Source: AC-32 sp963715575 (GTDB lineage: Bacteria > Actinomycetota > Thermoleophilia > Gaiellales > Gaiellaceae). From it: a stretch of 64,000 nucleotides of DNA. A program made the translations under genes and the position numbers. The stretch covers positions 248,001-312,000 of the forward strand of contig OY970250.1 in the NCBI GenBank assembly GCA_963715575.1, read 5' to 3'. Of the stretch, positions 33,992 to 44,818 are shown piece after piece; within the stretch, counting starts at the first letter, position 1, and the number at the start of each line of letters is the position of its first letter. Under the pieces are notes generated by a model. That model saw nothing but the letters and a program-made list of their open reading frames with translations. It did not search any database and was not told the DNA's origin.

Positions 33992-34753
33992 CTCCTCGCG
34001 CCGAAACAGGTCGGCCGCCCAGCCTCCTTCCGTGACGCGGCGCTCGCGGCGGAAACCGGCCGGCGCCGGCGCATCGCGCTCGAGGTAGCCGGAAGCGACG
34101 ATCGTGCCGGCGTCGAGTCGCGGGATCACCAGCGCGACGCTCTCGGCCGAGATGTTGGCGACCGCAGCGTCGGTGGCCGGAAGCGGCTCGTCGAGCGCAT
34201 CGGCCAGCCGCAGCTCGAGCTGAACGCCGTTCGCGTCGGCGTTCCGCCGCGTCGCCTCGAGCGCAGCCGGGTCGTGGTCGACGGCGAGGACCGGCTTGAA
34301 CCCAAGCCGCACCGCCGCGATCGCGAGGACGCCGGACCCGCAGCCGACGTCGAGCAGGCTCCCACGCTCGAGCCCGTCGAGCAGCTCCAGGCAGAGGCGC
34401 GTGGTCGCGTGCCCGCCAGTGCCGAAGGCGCGCCCGGGGTCGACGACGATCGCCTCGACCCGGTCGGGCGGCGTCTCCCAGGGCGGCCCGATCCAGAGCC
34501 GCCCGACGCGCACCGGCCGGTGGAAGTCCCGCCAGCGCTCCTCCCAGTCGGCAGGCACGTCGTCGGCCCGCACCTCGCCGAACGCCGCCCAGAGCCGCTC
34601 CTCACCCGCGTCGTCGGTGTACGCGACCAGCTCGAGGCCGTCGGCGTGCTCGATCTCCTCGAAGCCCTGCGGGAAGAGCTCCAGCATCAGGGCCCGCGCG
34701 GGCTCGGCACGCTCGATCGGCACTGACGCGGAGACGCGGCGGAGCGGGGTCAG
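33989..34753 (-). CDS. prmA: ribosomal protein L11 methyltransferase, probable CTG start
   Basis: 254 residues from CTG 34753. SAM-binding LLDVGCGSGVLAIAAV near 130 and VDPGRAFGTGGHATT near 100, typical of PrmA, which trimethylates L11. The first canonical start (GTG 34723) cuts off the first beta strand; from the CTG the protein begins TPLRRVSASVPIERAEPARA, matching the usual RVSVRVPxExAEEAR start of PrmA. The CTG forms a 4-bp CTGA overlap with the dnaJ stop, as ATGA and GTGA do elsewhere in the window. Confidence 0.88.
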   Translation of the reverse strand: MTPLRRVSASVPIERAEPARALMLELFPQGFEEIEHADGLELVAYTDDAGEERLWAAFGEVRADDVPADWEERWRDFHRPVRVGRLWIGPPWETPPDRVEAIVVDPGRAFGTGGHATTRLCLELLDGLERGSLLDVGCGSGVLAIAAVRLGFKPVLAVDHDPAALEATRRNADANGVQLELRLADALDEPLPATDAAVANISAESVALVIPRLDAGTIVASGYLERDAPAPAGFRRERRVTEGGWAADLFRREE

Positions 34754-35868
34754 CGGAAGGCGCTCTTCAGCTTCTGGAAGAACCCCTCGTCCGCCTCGTA
34801 CGTCTCGTCGGACGCGCTGCGCTCGAACTCCTCGAGCAGGCGCTGCTGCTCCTCGGTCAGCCGCCGCGGCACCTGGACGTTGACGAGCACGCGCTGGTCG
34901 CCGCGGCCGAAGCCCTGCAGGACCGGCATCCCCTTCCCGCGCAGGACGTGGAGCTTCCCCGGCTGCGTCCCGGGCTCGAGCTCAAGCTCGAGCTCGCCGT
35001 CGAGCGTCGGCACCTGCACGGTGGTGCCGAGCGCCGCCTCGGTCATGGTCAGGTCGACCGTGCAGAAGAGGTCGTTCCCCTCGCGCACGAGCCGCGGGTG
35101 AGGCTTGACCCGAACCTGGACGTAGACGTCGCCGGCGCGACCGCCGAGGGCGCCCGCATGGCCCTCGCCGGAGATGCGGATCTGCTGCCCGTCGTGGATC
35201 CCCGGCGGGACGTCGACGTCGAGCGTCCGCTCCTCGACGGTGCGGCCGGAGCCGTCGCACTCCAGGCAAGGATGCTCCACCACCCGGCCGGCGCCGTTGC
35301 AGGCCGGGCAGGCCTGCGAGCGCACGAACTCGCCGAGCATCGTGCGCGTCACCTGCTGCAGCCGCCCGCGGCCGTCGCAGGTCGCGCACGGCACCGGCTC
35401 GGTGCCGGGCTTCGCGCCGCTGCCGCCGCAGGTCGCGCACGGAACGGTGACCGGGAACGGAACCTGCCGCGTCGTGCCCGTCGCCGCCTCCGCGAGCTCG
35501 ATCTCGATCAACGCGGCGACGTCGGCCCCGCGGGCACTGCGTGCGCGGCCGCCCGTCCCGAACAGGTCGTCGCCGAAGAAGGCGCCGAACAGGTCGGCCA
35601 GGCTGCCCAGGTCGACGGTGGTCGGCGTGAAGCCGCCGCCGCGCAGGCCGTCGTGGCCGTAACGGTCGTAGAGCTCACGCGTCTCGCGCTTCGAGAGCAC
35701 CTCGTACGCCTCGACCACCTCGCGGAAGCGCTCCTCCGCGTCCGGCGCCTCGGAGACGTCGGGGTGCAGCATGCGGGCGTGGCGCCGGAACGCCTTCTTG
35801 ATCTCACCCTCGTCGGCGGACCGCGCAACGCCCAGCAGCTCGTAGTAGTCGCGTCGGCTCGTCGCCAT
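34750..35868 (-). CDS. dnaJ: chaperone DnaJ
   Basis: 372 residues. J domain 1-70 with HPD (MLHPDVSE), Gly-rich region, four CxxCxGxG zinc repeats (CATCGGSG, CATCDGRG, CPACNGAG, CLECDGSG) at about 145-210, and the C-terminal substrate-binding domain. Stimulates DnaK ATPase. Directly follows hrcA (12 nt gap), but dnaK and grpE are not in this window, so it may be a second DnaJ (DnaJ2). Confidence 0.95.
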   Translation of the reverse strand: MATSRRDYYELLGVARSADEGEIKKAFRRHARMLHPDVSEAPDAEERFREVVEAYEVLSKRETRELYDRYGHDGLRGGGFTPTTVDLGSLADLFGAFFGDDLFGTGGRARSARGADVAALIEIELAEAATGTTRQVPFPVTVPCATCGGSGAKPGTEPVPCATCDGRGRLQQVTRTMLGEFVRSQACPACNGAGRVVEHPCLECDGSGRTVEERTLDVDVPPGIHDGQQIRISGEGHAGALGGRAGDVYVQVRVKPHPRLVREGNDLFCTVDLTMTEAALGTTVQVPTLDGELELELEPGTQPGKLHVLRGKGMPVLQGFGRGDQRVLVNVQVPRRLTEEQQRLLEEFERSASDETYEADEGFFQKLKSAFR

Positions 35869-35880
35869 CTTCCGCTGAGC

Positions 35881-36927
35881 CTAGTTGTCCTCGTAGACGT
35901 CTTCGACGAAGCGCGAGAGCTCCGCAGCCGCGGCCCGCACCGAGCGGATCGCCTTGTCGTAGTCCATCCGGACCGGCCCTAGCAGCGTGACCGCGCCGAG
36001 GGTGCGGTTGGTCAGCCCGTAGGACGCGCCGACGAGCGAGAGCTCACGCAGCGCCGGGTGCTCGAGCTCGGGGCCGACGCGAATGAACGGCCGCCGCGGA
36101 TCGAGGGCCTGGCTGAGCACGGCCAGCAGCGCCGCCCTCTTCTCGAGCACCTCGAGCAGCCGCTGGTAGCTCTCGAGCTCACGGCCGTGGAGATCCTCGA
36201 GCAGGCCCGCGGTGCCGCCGACGTAGAGGCTCTGCTCCTCCGCGGCGAGCGCCTCCTCGAACAGCGGCCTCAGCGTGGCGACGAAGGCCGACTCGCGCGT
36301 GCCGAGCGCGGGCTCGTCGAGCCGGCGGCGCAGCCGGCTGCTCCCGAGCTCGAGGCCGGCGACGCGGTCGTTCAGGTACTGCGTCGCCCAGTTGACGAGA
36401 CCCGGGTCGACGGGCTCGCCGAAGCGGAAGACCCGCTTCGTGACGCTGCCGGTCGAGGTGATCACGACGACCATCACGACCTGCGGCTGGAGCAGCAGCA
36501 CCTCGACGTGGCGCACCGTCGCGGTCCCGAGCGGCGGGGCCGAGACGAGCGCGAGTAGGCGCGTCAGCTCGGAAAGCATCTCGGTGGTCGCCTGCAGGGC
36601 GGAGTCGACCTCGTTCCGCGCCGAGGTCAGGTCGAGCGGGAAGCCGCCCGGCTGCGGGTCGAGGCGCTCGAGCAGGCGGTCGGCGTAGTAGCGGTAGCCG
36701 CGCTCGGTCGGCAGGCGCCCGGCCGACGTGTGCGGGTGCGACAGCAGGCCGAGCCGCTCGAGCTCGTTCAGCTCGCCGCGCACCGTCGAGGGCGAGACGT
36801 CGAGGCGGATCCGCTCGAGCAGCGTGCGCGAGCCCACCGGCTGCCGGGTGGCGACGTACTCCTCGACCACCCCGCGCAGGATCCGCCGCTGGCGGCTGCT
36901 GAGCTCGATCTCGACGGCATCGCGCAT
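35881..36927 (-). CDS. hrcA: heat-inducible transcription repressor HrcA
   Basis: 348 residues. N-terminal winged helix (SSRQRRILRGVVEEYVATRQ, VSPSTVRGELNELERLGLL), GAF-like middle, and C-terminal GPVRMDYDKAIRSVRAAAAE. Represses heat-shock genes by binding CIRCE. No CIRCE element is visible near it in this window. ATG 36927; TAAAAT lies 8 nt upstream and overlaps the hemW stop. Confidence 0.95.
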   Translation of the reverse strand: MRDAVEIELSSRQRRILRGVVEEYVATRQPVGSRTLLERIRLDVSPSTVRGELNELERLGLLSHPHTSAGRLPTERGYRYYADRLLERLDPQPGGFPLDLTSARNEVDSALQATTEMLSELTRLLALVSAPPLGTATVRHVEVLLLQPQVVMVVVITSTGSVTKRVFRFGEPVDPGLVNWATQYLNDRVAGLELGSSRLRRRLDEPALGTRESAFVATLRPLFEEALAAEEQSLYVGGTAGLLEDLHGRELESYQRLLEVLEKRAALLAVLSQALDPRRPFIRVGPELEHPALRELSLVGASYGLTNRTLGAVTLLGPVRMDYDKAIRSVRAAAAELSRFVEDVYEDN

Positions 36928-36941
36928 TTGCAGGGATTTTA
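36928..36941 (-). promoter_or_regulatory. -10-like TAAAAT overlapping hemW stop, before hrcA
   Basis: TAAAAT (36941..36936), CCCTGCAA, ATG. TAA is the hemW stop codon. No Shine-Dalgarno sequence. Confidence 0.5.
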
Positions 36942-38032
36942 CGCGAGCAGCTCAGCCGTGACGCCGCCACCGAGGAAGCGCCCGCGCTCGGTCAGGGTCA
37001 GTTCGCTGCCCGCGCGCGCGACCAATCCGAGCCGCTGCAGCCGCTCGACCGCGGCCGCGTCGACGGCATCGCCGAGGCCGGCGAGCGAGAGCGGCTCGTC
37101 CAGTCGCAACCCGAGCAGCACGCGCTCGGAGCGTTGCACCGGCGCCGGCAGCTCCTCCAGCTCGCGCTCCGGCCGGTCGCCCGCCTGCAGCGAGGCGAGA
37201 TATCGCCCGAGCCGCGGCGTCGTCCGCCAGCGCCGGCCGGCGATCGTCGAGACGGCGCCGATCCCGAGGCCGAGGTATTCGCGGCCGCGCCAGTAGGCGA
37301 GGTTGTGGCGCGAACGGAGGTCTCGCCCGCCTGCACGACAGAAGTTGGCCGTCTCGTACCAGCGATAGCCGGCCTCGGTCAGCCGGGCGACGACGCGCTC
37401 GAAGTACGACTCCAGCGCGTCGGCCTGGCGCGCGAGCTCCTCGCCGTGGGCGTGGGTGAAGCGCGTCCCGGGCTTGGCCTCGAGCTCGTAGGCGGAGACG
37501 TGCTCCGGCTCCAGCGCGAGCGCCTCGCGCAGGTCGGCGTCCAGGTCCGCGGCGCTCTGCCCCGGGATGCCGTAGATCAGGTCGAGCGAGAGGTTGTCGA
37601 AGCCGGCCTCGCGCAGAACCGCGAAGGCCCACCGCACGTCCTCGGGACGCGCGCGGCGCTCGAGCACGTCCAGCAGCCGTGGCTGAAAGCTCTGCGCGCC
37701 GAGCGAGACGCGCGTCACGCCGCCCTCTCGCAGCAGTGACGCGACCGCGGGCGTGACCGTCTCCGGGTTCGCCTCGACCGTCACCTCCTCGGCCGGCGGC
37801 AGCGCGCGCAGCAGCCGTTCCAACGACCGCGGCTCGGTCAGCGTCGGCGTCCCACCGCCGAAAAAGACGCTCTCGAGCCGCGGCGCCAGCGCCTTCCGCT
37901 CGAGCTCGAGCTCCGCGAGCAGGGCGTCGACGTACGCCTCGTGCTGCGCCGAGCGCCCGACCACCGTGACGAAGTCGCAGTACCCACAGCGCGAGGCGCA
38001 GAACGGCAGGTGCACGTACAGGTGCCGGGCGC

Positions 38033-38036
<4 letters not shown>
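36939..38036 (-). CDS. hemW: radical SAM heme chaperone HemW
   Basis: 365 residues. Radical-SAM motif CASRCGYCDF near 14-23: the residue after the third Cys pair is D-F, not the extra Cys of HemN, which marks HemW. FFGGGTPT and a C-terminal HemN_C domain follow. HemW inserts heme into proteins and is often misannotated as coproporphyrinogen oxidase. GTG 38036 overlaps the lepA stop (GTGA); the lepA-hemW-hrcA order is conserved. Confidence 0.93.
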
Positions 38037-39820
<1,784 letters not shown>

Positions 39821-39823
39821 GGC

Positions 39824-40330
39824 TCACTGAGCGTAGCGGCGCTCGAGCCGCATCAGGCGGTGCGGGAGGCCGTCCTCCTCGACGTCACGCACGTGCCGGA
39901 AGCCCGCTTTCTCGAAGGCGCGCCAGGAGCGGCGGTTGGCCTCTTCGACGGTCGCAACGGCCGCGGTCGTCTCGGGGCGCGAGAAGACGACCGTGCGCGC
40001 GAACTCGCGCAGGATCTGCGGGCCGAGGCCGCGGCCGACCGCATCCGGCTCGCCGACGAACAGATCGACCCCCGCCGCCTCGGGCTCCGCGCCGACGAGC
40101 TCGCCCCAGTCGGGGTGGTCGGCGACCCGATAAGTCTGGATCAGTCCGACCGGCCGCCCGTCGTCGAGGATCACGTAGTGATCGACTTCGCGCCGGCCTG
40201 CGAGCGCCTCGCGGCGCTTCTCGAGCGCGATCTCGAGCGGGTCGCGCCACCACACGGCCACGTGCTCTGTGCGCAGCCACGCCTCGACCTGCGGCAAGTC
40301 GGCTTCCTCGAGCGGCCGGAAGCGGATCAC
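39824..40330 (-). CDS. GNAT acetyltransferase, AAC(6')-like
   Basis: 168 residues. Starts VIRFRPLEEADLPQVEAWLR and contains HYVILDDGRPVGLIQTYR and the acetyl-CoA loop VGRGLGPQILREFA near 108, then EANRRSWRAFEKAGF. This order resembles aminoglycoside 6'-N-acetyltransferases, but resistance cannot be inferred from sequence alone; siderophore or other amine acetylation is equally possible. GTG 40330 overlaps the murJ stop (GTGA). Confidence 0.82.
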   Translation of the reverse strand: MIRFRPLEEADLPQVEAWLRTEHVAVWWRDPLEIALEKRREALAGRREVDHYVILDDGRPVGLIQTYRVADHPDWGELVGAEPEAAGVDLFVGEPDAVGRGLGPQILREFARTVVFSRPETTAAVATVEEANRRSWRAFEKAGFRHVRDVEEDGLPHRLMRLERRYAQ

Positions 40331-41901
40331 ACCGGTCGGCGCCGGAGCGAGAGCAGCGCGCGCAGCTCGCGCACGCCAAGCGCGCGGCAGGCAAGCCCGT
40401 AGGCGGCGGTGGCGGCGAGCAGCGCCGTCCCGATCGAGACGATCTGCCCGGCGAGGCCGCGCCCGAGCTCCTCGTCGAGCCCGCGCCAGACGCCGTAGCC
40501 GACCGCTCCCGAGACGGCGGAGGCGGCGACGATCCGCACGAACGCCGACGCGCTCTCGCGCAGCTCGATCGACCCGAGCCGCCGCCGCAGCAGCGCGAGC
40601 AGCGCGGCGGTGCCGGCGATGTTGACGAAGGTGGTCGAGAGCGGGATCCCCCACGTGCCGAAGCGGTAGAACACGGCGTCGAGCAGCGCGTTCAGGCCGA
40701 GGTTGCCGAGCGCGACCGCCGTCGGGATCCAGGGCGACTGCAGGCTGAAGAACGCGCGGTTGAGCAGCAGCATCGTCCCGTTGAAGGTGAGCCCGGCCGC
40801 GAACGCAGCAAGCGCCCCGGCGACCACCGGCGTCTGGCCCGGATCGAAGGAGCCGCGCTGGTAGAGCAGGCGCACGATCGGCTCGGCGAGCACCGCCGAG
40901 AGCACGCTGGCGGGCACGAGCAGGAACGCGATCTGCCGCAGCCCCAGCCCGACCATGTGGCGGAAGCCGTCCCGGTCGCCGCGCGCAGCGAGCCGCGAGA
41001 GCGAGGGAAAGAGGACCGTCGCGACGGCAACCGAGAACATCCCCTGCGGGAGCATGTAGAGCCGGAAGGCCTTGTCGATCGCGGTCGGGGCGAGCTCGGG
41101 GTCGATCAACCGCGAGGCGAAGATCGAGTCGATAACGAGGTTGAAGTTGATCAGCCCGATGCCGAGCGTCACCGGCAGCATCAGCACGAAGACCCGGCGC
41201 ACGGCGGGGTCGCGCCAGTCGAGCACCATGTGCAGGCGCCCGTCGAGCTTGAGCAGCCACGGAACCGGCAGCAGCACCTGGATCACGGTGCCGATCACGA
41301 TCGAGATCGCGTAGATGTAGAGCTTGGCGTCGATCGTCTCGGCGTGCGGGACGCCGAGCACGAGCCCGAGGATGATCGCCAGGTTCCAGAAGACCGGCGT
41401 CAGCGCCGGGACGGTGAATTGGTCGTAGCTGTTGAGGATCCCGACGATCACGCCGGAGACGCCGAGCAGGGCGACGATCGGGAAGAGCACGCGGGAGAGC
41501 CCGATCGCCAACTCCTTGTCGCCGCCCGGGTTGCCGAACGGCGCAATCACAAGCGGCGCGAGCACGATCAGAAGTGCGACGAGCGCGCCGAGGCCGAGCA
41601 GCATCAGCCAGAAGAGGGTCGATGCGACCCGCCAGGCACGCTTCCTTTCTCCCTTCTCCAGCAGCTCGCTGAACACCGGCACGAACGCGGACGAGAGCGC
41701 GGCGTCGGCGACCAGCGAGCGGACGAGGTTCGGCACCTGGAAGGCGACCGTGAAGGCGTTGACCTTGCCCGCCGCGCCGAAGTAGTAGGACGCGACGATC
41801 TCGCGGACGAGGCCGAGGATGCGCGAGAGGCCGGTGGCGAGCGCGAAGATCGCCGTCGACCACGCCAGCCGCCGGCCGCGGGCCGCGGGATGCTCGTCCA
41901 C
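40327..41901 (-). CDS. murJ: lipid II flippase MurJ
   Basis: 524 residues, about 14 hydrophobic segments, starting with the family pattern STAIFALATGLSRILGLVRE and IVASYYFGAAGKVNAFTVAF. Flips lipid II to the outer face of the membrane for peptidoglycan synthesis. Start chosen at GTG 41901, 7 nt after TATACT with no Shine-Dalgarno sequence; an in-frame ATG at 42012 with GGGGAGGAGG directly before it would add 37 residues without family similarity, but promoter B points at it. Confidence 0.92.
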   Translation of the reverse strand: MDEHPAARGRRLAWSTAIFALATGLSRILGLVREIVASYYFGAAGKVNAFTVAFQVPNLVRSLVADAALSSAFVPVFSELLEKGERKRAWRVASTLFWLMLLGLGALVALLIVLAPLVIAPFGNPGGDKELAIGLSRVLFPIVALLGVSGVIVGILNSYDQFTVPALTPVFWNLAIILGLVLGVPHAETIDAKLYIYAISIVIGTVIQVLLPVPWLLKLDGRLHMVLDWRDPAVRRVFVLMLPVTLGIGLINFNLVIDSIFASRLIDPELAPTAIDKAFRLYMLPQGMFSVAVATVLFPSLSRLAARGDRDGFRHMVGLGLRQIAFLLVPASVLSAVLAEPIVRLLYQRGSFDPGQTPVVAGALAAFAAGLTFNGTMLLLNRAFFSLQSPWIPTAVALGNLGLNALLDAVFYRFGTWGIPLSTTFVNIAGTAALLALLRRRLGSIELRESASAFVRIVAASAVSGAVGYGVWRGLDEELGRGLAGQIVSIGTALLAATAAYGLACRALGVRELRALLSLRRRPV

Positions 41902-41914
41902 GGGGGCGAGTATA
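41902..41914 (-). promoter_or_regulatory. -10-like TATACT 7 nt before murJ GTG
   Basis: TATACT (41914..41909), CGCCCCC, GTG. A near-consensus -10; leaderless start likely. Confidence 0.5.
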
Positions 41915-42028
41915 GGAACGCGCTCCGCCGTCACCGCGCTCCCGGCTCGTCCCTTTCGGACATGTCCATTCGAGCCGGCCGTGCTCGGCCCGCAGAGGCC
42001 GGAGGCCACCATCCTCCTCCCCGCTGCG

Positions 42029-42057
42029 AGCGTAGCCCGGGCCGGCGCACGTGTCTG
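42029..42057 (-). promoter_or_regulatory. promoter B: CAGACA-N17-TACGCT upstream of murJ
   Basis: CAGACA (42057..42052), 17 nt, TACGCT (42034..42029), then CGCAGCGGGGAGGAGG. Shares 16 identical nt with promoter A and 15 of 16 downstream nt with promoter C. The divergent rpsT promoter (probably TACCAT at 42096-42101 on plus) lies in the same 234-bp gap. Confidence 0.55.
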
Positions 42058-42135
42058 TCGCTGAGGTCGGTCGAAAGCGTGACTTCGAGGCTGCTGCTAC
42101 CATCGCCCGGCCCGCGCTGCGGGCATTTTCACGCC

Positions 42136-42396
42136 ATGCCGAACATCAAGCAGCAGAAGAAGCGCGTCCGGATCGCAGCCCAGGAGCGGGTCGAGAACCT
42201 CCGCTACCTCTCGACCGTGAAGACCTTCACGCGCCGCCTGCGCGCGGCCGTGGACGAGGGCGACAAGGCACGGATCGCCGAGGAGCACCGCGCGCTCGTT
42301 CGCTGGGTGGACAAGGCCGCTGCCCGTGGCGCGCTGCACCGGAACGCCGCCGCCCGTAAGAAGGCGCAGGCCGACCGGCTCGTCTCGGGCTCCTAG
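42136..42396 (+). CDS. rpsT: 30S ribosomal protein S20
   Basis: 86 residues, Lys/Arg-rich, with the family start MPNIKQQKKRVRIAAQERV and TVKTFTRRLRAA, ending HRNAAARKKAQADRLV. Binds 16S rRNA early in 30S assembly. ATG 42136. Has a real leader of about 30 nt from TACCAT (42096-42101). Its 3' end overlaps the convergent holA by 4 nt; rpsT beside holA is the standard arrangement. Confidence 0.97.
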   Translation: MPNIKQQKKRVRIAAQERVENLRYLSTVKTFTRRLRAAVDEGDKARIAEEHRALVRWVDKAAARGALHRNAAARKKAQADRLVSGS

Positions 42397-43397
42397 GAGG
42401 CCGCGCTCTTCGCCGGTTCGGCCGGCCGGGTGATCTCGATCAGCGCGCGGGCGAACTCGAGCTCGCCCGGAAGCTTGCTGCCGCCCTTGAGCGCCAGGTC
42501 GAGGTCGGCGAGTCGCACGACTGCACTGCCCAGCTCTTCGGGGGTGTAGTTCCGCGCCTGCTCGTAGAGCTTTTGAACGTAGAAGCGGTTGCGCTTCAGG
42601 CGCTCGGCCGCGGCGCCCGGCGGAAAGCCTTGGCTGTCGAGCTCCTGGCACTCGCGCACGCGGCCGACGTGGTTCGTCAGCAGGCCGGCCGTCCGCAGGA
42701 TGACGTCACGCGCCGCGTCCCCGGAGCGCTCGACGAGCCGCTCGCTCGCCGCGAGCACGCCGGGCACATCGCGCCGTCCCCACGAGTCGGTCAGGTCGAA
42801 CGGTGGCGTCTCGGCCCTCGCCGGGACCAGCTCGGCGACCTCGTGCTCGCCGATCCGCTCGCCGGCCGCCCAGGTCGTGAGCTTGTCGACCTCCGTCTCG
42901 AGCTCCTGCACGTGCTCTCCGACGAGCTCGACGAGGGTCCGGGCGGCCTCGTTGTCGATCTGGACCCCGCGGTCGCGGAACTGCTGCTGAACCCATTTCG
43001 GGAGGTCTGCCTTGCTACCGCGGCCACGAGTCGGGAGGTCGTAGCTGAGCACCTCGCCGGCCTTGGCGACGGCCTTGGCGAGAGCCGAGTCCTTCTTAAC
43101 GTCGTCGCCGACCAGCGCGAGCACGGTCGTCGGCGCCGGCCGCTCGAGGTACTCCTGGACGGCCTTCAGGTCGGCCGCCTTCCAGCTCTCGACGCCCTCG
43201 ACGACGACGAGTCGCCGCTCCACCGTGAAGAGTCCGAGCGCGTTGCAGGCGGCAGCGACGTCCTCCCCACTCGACTCGTGGGCGCTCAGATGCTCCGTTG
43301 CGTCCTCGCCGACGCGGTCCCGGAGCCGTCGCAGCGCGCGCGTCACCTTCGGCTTGTCCGTTCCCCTGATCAGGTATGCGGAGCGGAGCTCAGCCAT
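42393..43397 (-). CDS. holA: DNA polymerase III subunit delta
   Basis: 334 residues; clamp-loader delta subunit that opens the beta sliding clamp. N-terminal degenerate AAA+ domain (SAYLIRGTDKPKVTRALRRL; TTVLALVGDDVKKDSALAKA) and C-terminal collar domain (NRFYVQKLYEQARNYTPEEL). ATG 43397 with TATGCT 8 nt upstream. The 5' end overlaps the end of comEC by 28 nt, so it may be both co-transcribed and independently transcribed. Confidence 0.94.
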   Translation of the reverse strand: MAELRSAYLIRGTDKPKVTRALRRLRDRVGEDATEHLSAHESSGEDVAAACNALGLFTVERRLVVVEGVESWKAADLKAVQEYLERPAPTTVLALVGDDVKKDSALAKAVAKAGEVLSYDLPTRGRGSKADLPKWVQQQFRDRGVQIDNEAARTLVELVGEHVQELETEVDKLTTWAAGERIGEHEVAELVPARAETPPFDLTDSWGRRDVPGVLAASERLVERSGDAARDVILRTAGLLTNHVGRVRECQELDSQGFPPGAAAERLKRNRFYVQKLYEQARNYTPEELGSAVVRLADLDLALKGGSKLPGELEFARALIEITRPAEPAKSAAS

Positions 43398-44818
43398 CGG
43401 CGCCAAGCATAGGCGCCCGCCACGGCCGTAACGCACATCAATACGAGTAGGGTGCGGCCCGACCGAATCTGCGCTCCGGGCAGCCCGCCGACGAGTCGCG
43501 CGCAAGCGGCGAGGTAGGCAGCGAACCAGCCGTTGAGCCAGGCGATCGCATTCGCCGCCGGTTGCGACACCGGTCCGACGAGCGCCGCTGCGAAGGCAAG
43601 CGCGAGGAGCGGCGGAACGGCCGGTGCGGCGAGCGCGTTCGCCGGCACCGTCAGCAGCGGCAGGGCGTGGAACTGCAGCCAGAGAATCGGCGCCGTCGCG
43701 AGCCCACAGGCGGTCGAGACGGCGACGATACCCGCGAGCGCGTCTGGCAGCGGGTAACCCTCGAAGGTCCTCAGCAGCCTCGGCACGACCGTGAAGATCG
43801 CCGCCACCGCCGCAAACGAGAGCTGGAAGCCGGGATCGAGCAAGGTGTACGGGTTCCAGGCGAGTAGCACGAGCGCGCCCAGGAGGAAGAAGTGCCAGCG
43901 GTCGGCCGGACGCGCCGCGAGCCAGGCCAGCGAGACGAGCGCCCCGGAGACACCGGCGCGGATCACGGAAGGCTGGGCTCCGACGGCGAGCACGTAGGCG
44001 ACGATCGCCGCGAGCGCTCCGATCTGCCCGAGCCAGCGGGGAATGCCGAGCAGCCACGCCAGCGCAAGCGCACCGCCAGCGACCAGCACGACGTTCTGGC
44101 CAGAGACCGCCAGCAGGTGATAGAGGCCGGAGGCGCGGAATCGCTGCCGCAGGCCGTCTGGAAGCGACTGCTCGTCGCCGAGCACGACACCTTCGACGAT
44201 GCCGCGGCGCTCGCCGCGAAGGCCGGGCGCGATCGAGCCGGCGAGCGCTCGGCGCAGCCGGTCGGCGATGCCTCCGAGCCCTCCACGGCGACCGACTTGA
44301 CGCCAGCGATCTGCCCGCAGCACGACGTGGACTCCGTGACGCTGCAGCCAGCTCGTCTCGTCGAAGCCGTTCTTCGGTGCCTTGGGCCGCCGGACTGTGA
44401 CAACGGATTCGATCAGGGCGCCCTGGGGCGGTGAGCGGCCGAGCGGCAGTTCGAGCAGGACGGCCTCGCGGAAGCGAAGCCGGCCAAAGCGGCGGATCTG
44501 GGCAGGCACGCGCAACTCGAACTTCGAATGGCGTGCCGGGCCGGTGACCGCGAGCACGCTTCGCTCCGACGTGTCCACGTGCGCCAGCAGCACGCTGCGG
44601 TCGAGCGCGTCGAGGCGCGCGCTGCCCCACCACCAGCCGAGCAGCGCCAGCGCGGCGAGCAGCAGGATCGGGCGCGCCTCACGGTCCGGCTTTGCCAGCG
44701 CGAGGCCGGCGCAGAGGCACAGTGCCACCGGCGTCGAGCCGCGAATCAGGTTCGCCCCGGCCAACCCGAGGCAGAGGGCGGCCGCGTACCTGTGCGGCGA
44801 GCGACCGAGGGCCCTCAC
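43370..44818 (-). CDS. comEC: ComEC/Rec2-type DNA uptake channel, short form
   Basis: 482 residues. N-terminal hydrophobic helices and DUF4131-like region, then the Competence domain with GEVVLGDEQSLPDGLRQRFR-like and SGLYHLLAVSGQNV near 230. The C-terminal metallo-beta-lactamase domain of longer ComEC proteins (about 750 residues) is absent. Predicted to carry single-stranded DNA across the membrane. GTG 44818 overlaps the comEA stop (GTGA). An upstream in-frame extension is antisense-like and was dropped. Confidence 0.9.
   Translation of the reverse strand: MRALGRSPHRYAAALCLGLAGANLIRGSTPVALCLCAGLALAKPDREARPILLLAALALLGWWWGSARLDALDRSVLLAHVDTSERSVLAVTGPARHSKFELRVPAQIRRFGRLRFREAVLLELPLGRSPPQGALIESVVTVRRPKAPKNGFDETSWLQRHGVHVVLRADRWRQVGRRGGLGGIADRLRRALAGSIAPGLRGERRGIVEGVVLGDEQSLPDGLRQRFRASGLYHLLAVSGQNVVLVAGGALALAWLLGIPRWLGQIGALAAIVAYVLAVGAQPSVIRAGVSGALVSLAWLAARPADRWHFFLLGALVLLAWNPYTLLDPGFQLSFAAVAAIFTVVPRLLRTFEGYPLPDALAGIVAVSTACGLATAPILWLQFHALPLLTVPANALAAPAVPPLLALAFAAALVGPVSQPAANAIAWLNGWFAAYLAACARLVGGLPGAQIRSGRTLLVLMCVTAVAGAYAWRRWLSSAPHT
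43398..43411 (-). promoter_or_regulatory. -10-like TATGCT 8 nt before holA ATG
   Basis: TATGCT (43411..43406), TGGCGCCG, ATG, lying inside the end of comEC. No Shine-Dalgarno sequence. Confidence 0.45.

Noticed and set aside
35870..37000. CIRCE element near hrcA
   Set aside because: No TTAGCACTC-N9-GAGTGCTAA or close variant was seen.
39824..40330. Aminoglycoside resistance gene
   Set aside because: AAC(6')-like order is visible, but the chromosomal setting between murJ and lepA and the breadth of the GNAT family do not support a resistance claim.
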